A stretch of 64,000 nt of DNA from UBA6614 sp002433235 (GTDB taxonomy: Bacteria; Verrucomicrobiota; Verrucomicrobiia; Limisphaerales; UBA1100). Below are positions 41,411 through 48,737 of the stretch, one piece after another (positions within the stretch are counted from its first letter, which is position 1; each line of letters starts with the position of its first letter). Made by a program: the position numbers and the translations under genes. The notes beneath the pieces were generated by a model, which was not told the DNA's origin, did not search any database, and was given only the letters and a program-made list of their open reading frames with translations. The DNA lies in contig DJHS01000153.1 of the NCBI GenBank assembly GCA_002433235.1, positions 1-64,000 on the forward strand, read 5' to 3'.

Positions 41411-43039
41411 GTGCAATCCAAGGGAACAAGCCGATGGATGCGGCAGCGTGGTGGTGTTGGCATGGCCGCGGGCATCATCCTGTCGGTGCTGGTGCTGGCC
41501 GGCATCATTGCCTGGCTCTTGCTGCGCCCGGAACACCGGCCCCATCGCGAGGCGGGCTCCATTCTTCCGGCCGATGCCGTCATGGTGTTTTCCATTCAGC
41601 CCGGCAAACTGATCAATAAGGCCGGTCTGCCGGATTTGCTCCGGGACAATATCGACCTCCTGGGCGGCGCGGGCATGATGATTGACCCCAACCAGATCGC
41701 CTCGTTCGCGGACATCACCCGGCTGGGCATCCGCGACGACAAGCCGGTACTCCTGTTCATGCAACCGGGTGACATGGGGTTTGTCATGGGCCTAGTCTTT
41801 CCGCTCATCAACCGCGATGCGTTTGAGAAAGGTATCCAGGAAAACCTGCCGGGCGAATTGGGCGACCAGATCATCAAGCAGATGACCGAGGAACAAGGCC
41901 TGCGCGGCATCTTTCGTGGACGCGAGCCCATCGCGTTTGGGTATGACGACAACTCGCTGCTGATTCTCGTGGAAGAAAACAGCCGAGGCGATGACCTGGG
42001 CCCGCGGGTGCACAAGCTATTCGCGCAGGAAAACGGACTGGCCGAGGCGCGACCGGCCTTTCGAAAATTCATGGAGAAAGGCGACGACTTGGGCCTGTGG
42101 ATGGACCTCGATGCCGCGGGCGAGCTGATCCCCTCGGAATTCGCAGCCCTGTTCAGCAGCACCCCCTATTTTCCCAAGGGCGAGCAAACCATCAGTTGGC
42201 GCTTTGAGCCGGGTGAACTGCTGATGGAACAAGTCGTGATCGGCGGCGACGCTCTTCCCCTGCGGCCCGTGGATCCCTCCCTTCTTGATGTCATCCCCGC
42301 CAACGCCGTGTTGACCGCCGTCGGCGGCATTGACCTCGCCGAGGTGGACAAGCAGGTCTCCAGTCTTTTAAAGGACAGCAGCCGGCTTGCTGATATACTA
42401 CCCGAGGACATTCCCTTGGAGAAGGTTCAGGAATTCATCGAAAACCTCACCGGCGGCGATGAGCTGGATCTGAACGAACAACTCACCGGCGACCTCGCCC
42501 TAGCGCTGACTGACTTTGAACTCAAGGAAGCCCTTTTCATCAAGGTGCCCCTCCCCCGACTTTACTTGGCCGGTGCCTTCAAGACCCGCGAGGGCGCGGA
42601 CATGGAGGCGTTGACGCGGCAGTTCAAGATTGGGGAAACCGTTGGACTGGAGGCCTTTGCCGGGGATGATCGCATCTACCTTGCCTCCCCCAAGTTCCGT
42701 GAGTCGCTGGAAGAATCTGGGGCCGTGCCCGAGCCCGTCACGGGATCGGCCCGCAACCAGCTCACCACCCCCAGCGCGGCCATGGCATTGAACTTTCCCC
42801 GCCTCGCCCGCGTGCTGGAAAAATTTCCCGAAGCCGCCCCGGCCATCCCTCTGCTGGATCGAATGGGCACCTTCACCGCCACCGTCCACACCCAGTCCGA
42901 CGCCTCTCGTTTCACCTTTCGCCTGACGATGCAGGACCGGAAAACCAATGTCCTCCGCCAAGTCATCGAGTTGATAATGAACCCAGCCTCCCCGGATCCG
43001 ATCGAAGAGGATGCGGACGGGAATTCCCTGCCCGATTAA
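41411..43039 (+). CDS. large anchored protein, related to the preceding gene (DUF4836-like)
   Basis: This 542-residue protein has an N-terminal membrane anchor (GMAAGIILSVLVLAGIIAWLL) and an extracytoplasmic region that opens SILPADAVMVFSIQPGKLIN and RDDKPVLLFMQPGDMGFVMG. These parallel the A-V-L-lipid-KAG and P-LHLFLQ segments of the upstream protein, so the two are probable paralogs. Two halves may repeat (LDVIPANAVLTAVGGIDLAE near residue 300). No enzymatic motif seen. The start is GTG 41411, 39 bp after the previous stop; ATG 41435 is an alternative. Confidence 0.72.
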   Translation: MQSKGTSRWMRQRGGVGMAAGIILSVLVLAGIIAWLLLRPEHRPHREAGSILPADAVMVFSIQPGKLINKAGLPDLLRDNIDLLGGAGMMIDPNQIASFADITRLGIRDDKPVLLFMQPGDMGFVMGLVFPLINRDAFEKGIQENLPGELGDQIIKQMTEEQGLRGIFRGREPIAFGYDDNSLLILVEENSRGDDLGPRVHKLFAQENGLAEARPAFRKFMEKGDDLGLWMDLDAAGELIPSEFAALFSSTPYFPKGEQTISWRFEPGELLMEQVVIGGDALPLRPVDPSLLDVIPANAVLTAVGGIDLAEVDKQVSSLLKDSSRLADILPEDIPLEKVQEFIENLTGGDELDLNEQLTGDLALALTDFELKEALFIKVPLPRLYLAGAFKTREGADMEALTRQFKIGETVGLEAFAGDDRIYLASPKFRESLEESGAVPEPVTGSARNQLTTPSAAMALNFPRLARVLEKFPEAAPAIPLLDRMGTFTATVHTQSDASRFTFRLTMQDRKTNVLRQVIELIMNPASPDPIEEDADGNSLPD

Positions 43040-43101
43040 ACCCATTTCGGGGCATGCCATCGGGACTCGACACGATGAAAACATCGTGGAAGAATAACCT
43101 C

Positions 43102-43923
43102 ATGAAAATCACCCCCAAAAAACACAGACAACGCAACTGGGCCTTTACCTTGGTGGAAGCCCTTCCCCCCGTCGGGCTGGCTGGTCTGATCGGCGTCATG
43201 GGTGCAACGGTTCTGCCTGCGCTGTCCAAGGCCAAAATGAGGGCCAACCGCGTGAAGTGCACAAACAACATGAAGCAGATCGCGGTGGCTTTTTTGGGTT
43301 TTGCCTCTGATCACAATGAAAGATATCCGTGGCTGTTACCGGAGGGCCGAGTACAAGAAGCTGGCTTTGGCAACGGCGTCGCCTACGAAACCACCACGCT
43401 ATTCTCACATCCGGCGATCAAGAGGGAATTGCAAACTCCAAAGATATTGCATTCCCCGCTGGACGGCGTCATCGCGCCCGGAAATGAGATTCTTCAAGAA
43501 AACTGGGCGCAAGTATCGGTTGCCAATCCCATGAGGAACGATGCCCACAGCTACGGCGTCTCCGTGGGCAACCCCACGGCAAAGGGCGCGGATGCCTTAA
43601 GGCCGTCAACCATCCTGGCCATGACTCGCAACATCTCCGGCCCCATCAACGGACAAGACAGCCTGAGCGACCAAAAGGACAACGAACCCGGCAATATCAA
43701 TGCATTGAAGTTTGCCACTTGGAAGGGAGCCGACAAACATCCGGTTGACCCTCGAGCCATAGCGCAACTAGACACAGGTTATGGGCAGCTTGTCACAAGC
43801 GACGGCGCGGCCATGCAATCCAACGACGCCGGTCTGGTGCAAAACATCAAGGCCCATGCCACCGCGATCGGCGGACACTACAAGGGAACCCCCTCGGGCA
43901 TCATCGACACCCCGAACGACTGA
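43102..43923 (+). CDS. pseudopilin-like protein with degenerate class III signal
   Basis: This 273-residue protein opens with a basic leader and prepilin-like motif RNWAFTLVEALPPVGLAGLI, then VLPALSKAKMRANRVKCTNN and MKQIAVAFLGFASDHNERYP, the pattern of the many T2SS-G-like pseudopilins in Verrucomicrobia. The residue before Phe is Ala instead of Gly, and the helix carries Pro-Pro where LLVVIAI is usual, so cleavage by prepilin peptidase is doubtful. E5 is kept. The remainder has no motif I recognise. ATG 43102 has GGAAG upstream; ATG 43075 and 43054 are alternatives. Confidence 0.75.
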   Translation: MKITPKKHRQRNWAFTLVEALPPVGLAGLIGVMGATVLPALSKAKMRANRVKCTNNMKQIAVAFLGFASDHNERYPWLLPEGRVQEAGFGNGVAYETTTLFSHPAIKRELQTPKILHSPLDGVIAPGNEILQENWAQVSVANPMRNDAHSYGVSVGNPTAKGADALRPSTILAMTRNISGPINGQDSLSDQKDNEPGNINALKFATWKGADKHPVDPRAIAQLDTGYGQLVTSDGAAMQSNDAGLVQNIKAHATAIGGHYKGTPSGIIDTPND

Positions 43924-43926
43924 GGG

Positions 43927-45666
43927 CTATTCGCCGCGAATCCAGTCGACAATCTTCTCCATCTGCCGGCGGGAAAGTTGGCCGTCCGCGCCAAAGGCAG
44001 GCATGCGGTCGTTATCCTTGCCATAGAAGCGGGCTTGGCCGGGATCATGCACAATGCCCAGCATCCACTCACGCGAACCATAGCCGGTGAGATCCGGCGC
44101 CTTGGGCTTGCCAGACCTTCCGAGGGTATGGCAGTCGGTGCATGCCAGATCGCCCTTGATCAACTCGCGCCCTTCCTCAATCAACGCACCATCCTTGGCA
44201 TCAACCTCCGTCTGGCCGGGCAACGCGGCCTCGGCGGATAGAGCGGCGGCAATCTTCCGAACGTCCTCCTTGCCCAGTTCATCGAGGTCAGAGAATTCAT
44301 CCTCCAGAAATCCCATCATTTTGCCGCCCGCATGCTCGGTGTTTCCGAAGAATTTCGGGCTGTCAAAACTGTCGGGATTCAGCAGCTCAGCGATATACTC
44401 GCGGCTGGCAAAGCCCTTGAGGTCCGGCGCGGACTGTTCATTGGCCAGCTTGCCACCCAAGCCGTCATGCCCGCCATAGGCATGGCAACTGGCGCAGTGC
44501 TGGGCAAAGAGCTTGGGTCCGGTTTCATCCTGCGAACGCAACAACGCCAGTGCCCCCGAGGGCGGGATGCCCTGTTCCTTGGCCAGCTTCTTGACCAACG
44601 CAGCATCGGCTTCGGCCTTGGCCATGTCGGAGCGGTACTTGGGATCATTCCGATCCTGATCCACCGCCAGCCAGGTGAGTGCGCCCGCGCCAACCAAGAC
44701 GGTCACAAGCAGGCCGATGTTAAAGCGGTGACCCAGTTCCCATTTGCCAATGACGGGCATAAGCACCACGAGGGCCATCACCATGCCGGGAATGAGGAAG
44801 GCGCCGACGAATTGCGGAACATACTTCAGCAACTGGAAGAGAGACAGGAAATACCAGTCCGGCCGGGCCTGGTAGGCGCTGGCGGGATCGGCGGGGGCAT
44901 CAAGGTGCGCGCCGTGATTTCGGATGACGAAGAAAAGCACGACGGCCAACACGGCAAGACAGGCAACGCCATCCTTTAACACCTGTTCCGGCCAGAAAAA
45001 TTCATCCTTGCCACGGGCGGGTTCCTTGGCCTTCACGCCGTGCCGGCGGAAGAGGTAAATGTGGCCGGCGGTGAGGGCAATGACCGCGGCCGGCAGCACA
45101 CCCGCGTGCAGCGCAAAGAATCGCGTAAGCGTGTGATGGCCGTAGTCGTTCCCACCAATGACCACCTGCCGGAGCCATTCGCCGATGAGCGGAGTGCTAG
45201 CCATGATATCCGTCGCCACGCTGGTGGCCCAGTAGCCTTTCTGGTCCCACGGCAGGAGATAACCGGTGAGCGACAGGGCCAGCACCAATTGCAGCAGGAT
45301 GATGCCAAACCAGAAATTGACCTCGCGGGGAGCCTTGTAGGCGCCATCGATGACCACCTGCATGAGGTGCAGCACCAACAGCACGGTCATGATCTGCGCC
45401 GTCCAATGGTGCAGGCCGCGCAGGAACCAGCCGCCGGCCATCTCATGCTGGATGTACCAGACGCTTTCCCAAGCGGTCTGGGTGCTGGGGCTGTAGGCCA
45501 TCCACAGGGCGATGCCGGTGATAAACTGGATGCCCAGTGCAAACATGAGCGTGCTGCCCCAGACATAGCGCCAGCGCGAACCACCGGGAATGTTCTCATA
45601 GAGCCCCTCCCTGATAAGATCGCGGATGCCCGTGCGATGATCCAGCCAGTCTATCAATGCTTTCAT
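43927..45666 (-). CDS. cytochrome b fused to C-terminal diheme cytochrome c domains
   Basis: This is a 579-residue bc-complex subunit. The N-terminal ~220 residues are cytochrome b with heme-ligand His residues in GGWFLRGLHHWTAQIMTVLL and in TRFFALHAGVLPAAV/GHIYLFRRHG, plus LTGYLLPWDQKGYWA. A subunit IV-like membrane part follows (DWYFLSLFQLLKYVPQF) to about residue 335. The rest is extracytoplasmic with two CxxCH sites (QHCASCHAYGGH near residue 390; ACTDCHTLGRSG near residue 515) and Met ligands probably in KMMGF and DRMPAF. It would pass electrons from menaquinol to c-type acceptors. It lies 19 bp after the Rieske gene. Confidence 0.93.
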   Translation of the reverse strand: MKALIDWLDHRTGIRDLIREGLYENIPGGSRWRYVWGSTLMFALGIQFITGIALWMAYSPSTQTAWESVWYIQHEMAGGWFLRGLHHWTAQIMTVLLVLHLMQVVIDGAYKAPREVNFWFGIILLQLVLALSLTGYLLPWDQKGYWATSVATDIMASTPLIGEWLRQVVIGGNDYGHHTLTRFFALHAGVLPAAVIALTAGHIYLFRRHGVKAKEPARGKDEFFWPEQVLKDGVACLAVLAVVLFFVIRNHGAHLDAPADPASAYQARPDWYFLSLFQLLKYVPQFVGAFLIPGMVMALVVLMPVIGKWELGHRFNIGLLVTVLVGAGALTWLAVDQDRNDPKYRSDMAKAEADAALVKKLAKEQGIPPSGALALLRSQDETGPKLFAQHCASCHAYGGHDGLGGKLANEQSAPDLKGFASREYIAELLNPDSFDSPKFFGNTEHAGGKMMGFLEDEFSDLDELGKEDVRKIAAALSAEAALPGQTEVDAKDGALIEEGRELIKGDLACTDCHTLGRSGKPKAPDLTGYGSREWMLGIVHDPGQARFYGKDNDRMPAFGADGQLSRRQMEKIVDWIRGE

Positions 45667-45685
45667 GCGCGTGTCTTGGCCCCGG

Positions 45686-46300
45686 TCAGGCGGGAATTTT
45701 CTTGGATGTATTGGTCTTGAAACGCACGTACTTCACCCACACCTCGCCGGACTGGGCCAGCTTGTCGGCGTCCACCTCCAGCTCGTCCATCGGGCGCGGC
45801 GGTGTGGTGTTCAACGCCTCGCCGGACAGTTTAAAATTGCTGTTGTGACAGGGGCAGTAAAAGTCGTTTTCCTTCTCGCGAAAATCCACAAAGCAGCCAA
45901 GATGCGGACAAATCGTACTGAACGCGGTGACGTGGTCCGCCGCCTTCATCGCGGGGCCGTCCTCGTCCGACGCCCAGTTGGCGCCGCCCTCAAGTTTCTC
46001 CCGCAGCAACCAGACTGCGCCCACCACACCCTCAGATCGGCTCCACTTGTCGCGCTTTTCCGCCACCACCGGCACCATAACGGGCTTGCCCGGCTCCAAA
46101 TCCTTCAAGTTGGCCAGCCGCGTGAAGCCCCCACCATCGCCGCGCTCGCGCCCGATGGGATCCAAGGCCACCCGCACAGCCGCCAAGGCCGGCACCAAGC
46201 CCACCGCACCTCCAATGGCGCAAGAAGCACCCTTTATAAACTGTCGGCGATCCGGCTCCTCGCCGGTCTCAGGTGTGTGTTCCAATGGTTCATCCGCCAT
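45686..46300 (-). CDS. Rieske iron-sulfur subunit of the bc complex
   Basis: This 204-residue protein starts MADEPLEHTPETGEEPDRRQ, with a twin-arginine motif DRRQFIKGASCAIGG that also serves as the membrane anchor. The 2Fe-2S ligands lie in FSTICPHLGCFVDF (C-x-H-x-x-C) and YCPCHNSNFKLSGE. The start ATG 46300 is chosen because longer forms add a non-signal extension. It is the first gene of the Rieske-cytochrome b/c pair and diverges from the DUF1501 gene. Confidence 0.94.
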   Translation of the reverse strand: MADEPLEHTPETGEEPDRRQFIKGASCAIGGAVGLVPALAAVRVALDPIGRERGDGGGFTRLANLKDLEPGKPVMVPVVAEKRDKWSRSEGVVGAVWLLREKLEGGANWASDEDGPAMKAADHVTAFSTICPHLGCFVDFREKENDFYCPCHNSNFKLSGEALNTTPPRPMDELEVDADKLAQSGEVWVKYVRFKTNTSKKIPA

Positions 46301-46455
46301 GGGTTGCCTTTCGTGATCTCCCCCTGCCTTGGGACTGGTCCTCCCCGCCAGAAATTCACGCGCACCCTGCCCCAAGTCACACCCCAGCGGCAATGCAAAA
46401 TACACATCCGCACTTGTTCGACCCACTCAAATTCACCTCGCCATATAGCTGCCCA

Positions 46456-46475
46456 GACGGTATAATCATACCGTC
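46456..46475. promoter_or_regulatory. perfect 8-bp palindrome abutting the DUF1501 start codon
   Basis: GACGGTAT (46456-46463) and ATACCGTC (46468-46475) are exact inverted repeats around AATC. The element contains a TATAAT (46461-46466) and ends one base before the ATG at 46476. It could be an operator over a -10 box of a leaderless mRNA, or an RNA hairpin that controls translation. Confidence 0.5.
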
Positions 46476-47855
46476 ATGATTGATCTGTTTGGCAGGAGTG
46501 ACCACGGTCGCAGCCATTGCGATGGCTATTCGCGGCGGGATTTTCTGAAGTTCGGCGGCATGGCCGCGGGCGGGCTTTCGCTGGGGCAATTGCTCGAGGT
46601 GGAGGCCGCGCAAAAGACCGGCCGCTCGCACAAGGCGGTGATTAATATTTACCTGCCCGGCGGTCCGTCGCATTTGGATTTCTTCGACCTCAAGCCCGAA
46701 GCACCCAAGGAAATCCGCGGCGAGTTTCGGCCCATCAAGACCAACGTGCCCGGCATCGAGATCTGCGAGCAGTTCCCGCGCCTCGCCAAGTTGGCCGACC
46801 AGTACTCGATCATCCGGTCCATTGCCGATTCCGACGGCGCGCACGATTGTTTCCAGTGCATGACCGGCCGGCGCCAAGGCGAGAAGCGCAACGCGCCGCA
46901 TGGCGGCTGGCCCAGCTGGGGCGCGTGGGTGAGCAAGCTGCAAGGGAACCAGCGCGCGGGTGTGCCGGCGAATCTTTCGCTGATGTACCCCACGGGCAAC
47001 CGCACCTGGGGCGAGGCCGGCACCGGCGGTTTCATTGGCCCGGCGCACACGCCGATGCCGCTCGTGCAAAAGAATCCCCTCGCCAAGCCGCAGGGCCTTG
47101 AACTCGAGGGCATTTCGCTCGATCGCCTGAATGACCGCAACAGACTGCGCAGCGCCATTGACCAGTTCCGGCGCGACGCCGACAACACCGGCCAAGTCGG
47201 CAGCCTCGATACCTACAACGCGCAAGCCCTCGGCATCCTCACCAATGCCGGTCTGATGGATGCGCTGGATGTTTCCAAGGAAGACCCGCGCATTGCCGAG
47301 CGTTACGGCGTAAACATTCCGAAGTATCAACGCGACGGCGCGCCGAAGATGATTCGCAACTTCCTCATCGCCCGCCGCCTCGTCGAGGCCGGTGCGCGCG
47401 TGGTGACGCTGAACTACAGCCGCTGGGATTGGCATGGCGGCGACGGTCTCAACTTCCCGCGGTCCCGTCAGGAAATGCCGCTGCTTGATCAGGGCCTCTC
47501 CGCATTGCTCATCGACCTCAAGGAACGTGGCTTGGACAAGGACGTGGCCGTCGTGATGTGGGGCGAGTTCGGTCGCACACCGAAGATCAACAAGAACAAC
47601 AGCCGCGACCACTGGCCGCGCGCGAACTTTGCCTTCCTCGCCGGCGGCGGCATGAACCACGGCCAGATCATCGGCTCCACCGACAAGAACGGCAACGAGC
47701 CCGTCGATCGTCCGGTGAAATTCCAGGAAGTGTTCGCCACGTTGTACAACTGCCTCGGCATCAACACGGCCACCGCGACCGTCACCGACCCGCAAGGCCG
47801 CCCGCACTACCTAGTCGACAGCGGCATCAAGCCGATTCACGAGTTGGTCGGTTAA
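46476..47855 (+). CDS. DUF1501 family secreted protein (Tat substrate)
   Basis: This 459-residue protein of the DUF1501 (sulfatase-like alkaline-phosphatase fold) family is very common in Planctomycetes and Verrucomicrobia. It has a twin-arginine signal (SRRDFLKFGGMAAGGLSLGQ), then VINIYLPGGPSHLDFFDLKP, IEICEQFPRLAKLADQYSII, the long central part, GARVVTLNYSRWDWHGGDGL, VAVVMWGEFGRTPKINKNNS and DHWPRANFAFLAGGGMNHGQ. Partners of this family are often DUF1549/DUF1553 cytochrome proteins; none is adjacent here. A terminator follows 17 bp after the stop. Confidence 0.92.
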   Translation: MIDLFGRSDHGRSHCDGYSRRDFLKFGGMAAGGLSLGQLLEVEAAQKTGRSHKAVINIYLPGGPSHLDFFDLKPEAPKEIRGEFRPIKTNVPGIEICEQFPRLAKLADQYSIIRSIADSDGAHDCFQCMTGRRQGEKRNAPHGGWPSWGAWVSKLQGNQRAGVPANLSLMYPTGNRTWGEAGTGGFIGPAHTPMPLVQKNPLAKPQGLELEGISLDRLNDRNRLRSAIDQFRRDADNTGQVGSLDTYNAQALGILTNAGLMDALDVSKEDPRIAERYGVNIPKYQRDGAPKMIRNFLIARRLVEAGARVVTLNYSRWDWHGGDGLNFPRSRQEMPLLDQGLSALLIDLKERGLDKDVAVVMWGEFGRTPKINKNNSRDHWPRANFAFLAGGGMNHGQIIGSTDKNGNEPVDRPVKFQEVFATLYNCLGINTATATVTDPQGRPHYLVDSGIKPIHELVG

Positions 47856-47872
47856 GGGAAATCGATTTAAAC

Positions 47873-47899
47873 AAGTGCGGGTTGTCCCGCGCTTTTTTT
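47873..47899 (+). terminator. rho-independent terminator after the DUF1501 gene
   Basis: A 9-bp stem AAGTGCGGG/CCCGCGCTT (one G-T pair) with loop TTGT is followed by a run of seven T. It lies between the convergent DUF1501 and menG genes. Confidence 0.8.
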
Positions 47900-47903
47900 G
47901 TGG

Positions 47904-48605
47904 CTACTTGATTCCCACGGCGATGGTCATGCAGCCCAGCATAAGGTTGTGCGTCTCCACCTCGCGGCAACCAAGCTGGTTCAGTGCAGCAGCCGTTCCT
48001 TTCTGGGCGGGATAGTCCTGAAGGGATTGATGGATGTAGGCATAAGCCAGAGCGTCATTGCAAAACAGACGGCCGAAGACGGGCACGATCCATTTCAGGT
48101 AACCTTGATAGCAGAACCGCACGAGGGCATTGGGCGGCTTGCCAAAATCGAGAATGCACAGGCGGCCACCGGGGCGGGTGACCCGATACATTTCGCGAAG
48201 TCCACCCTCGAAGTCGGCCAGATTGCGCAGACCATAGGCGATGGTGACGGCGTGGAATTGGTCGGCGGGCAGGCCAGTTTCCAAAGCATCGCGCTGGAGG
48301 TACTCGACTTGGACGGCAGTTTTTGTGCGGGCGACTTTTAACATCTCGACACTGAAGTCGAGGGCGGTAACTTTTGCGCCTTGATGAAGCAAGGCACGGG
48401 CGATGTCACCGGTGCCGCAGCAAAGGTCAAGGGCGTGGTGGCCGGGCTGGATTTGGGCGAGTTCAACCAAGCGTCTTTTCCAACGGTGATGCAGCCAGAA
48501 ACTCTGCAAATTGTTGATACGATCGTAGCGGGAGGCGATGGTGTCGAAGAGGGCCTGCACCCGTTCCGCACGGGTTTCATCATCGGCAAAATAGCCCTCA
48601 GTCAT
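47904..48605 (-). CDS. menG: demethylmenaquinone methyltransferase (MenG/UbiE)
   Basis: This 233-residue SAM-dependent methyltransferase makes the last step of menaquinone synthesis. It shows TIASRYDRINNLQSFWLHHR, motif I ALDLCCGTGDIARALL, ALDFSVEMLKVAR, AVTIAYGLRNLADFEGGLRE and CILDFGKPPN, as in UbiE/MenG. The ATG at 48605 (MTEGYFADDETRAERVQALF) fits the family. Menaquinone is presumed because the bc complex and kor genes fit a menaquinol chain; UbiE could also act on ubiquinone precursors. Confidence 0.93.
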   Translation of the reverse strand: MTEGYFADDETRAERVQALFDTIASRYDRINNLQSFWLHHRWKRRLVELAQIQPGHHALDLCCGTGDIARALLHQGAKVTALDFSVEMLKVARTKTAVQVEYLQRDALETGLPADQFHAVTIAYGLRNLADFEGGLREMYRVTRPGGRLCILDFGKPPNALVRFCYQGYLKWIVPVFGRLFCNDALAYAYIHQSLQDYPAQKGTAAALNQLGCREVETHNLMLGCMTIAVGIK

Positions 48606-48737
48606 CGGGGCAACCGTAGCACGTGAATGGGACGATGGGCGCGTCAAAATGATTTTTTCAATAAAGGATAAATGAGGGGCGTCTGCAAAAAGGGTTTGCC
48701 AATTGTCGAGCAGCCCCCTAAACCCCGCCAATCGCGC

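Noticed and set aside
43054..43101. Start codons at 43054 and 43075 for the pseudopilin-like gene
   Set aside because: ATG 43102 gives a normal short basic leader before the FTLVE motif and has GGAAG upstream; the earlier starts remain possible but make the leader too long.
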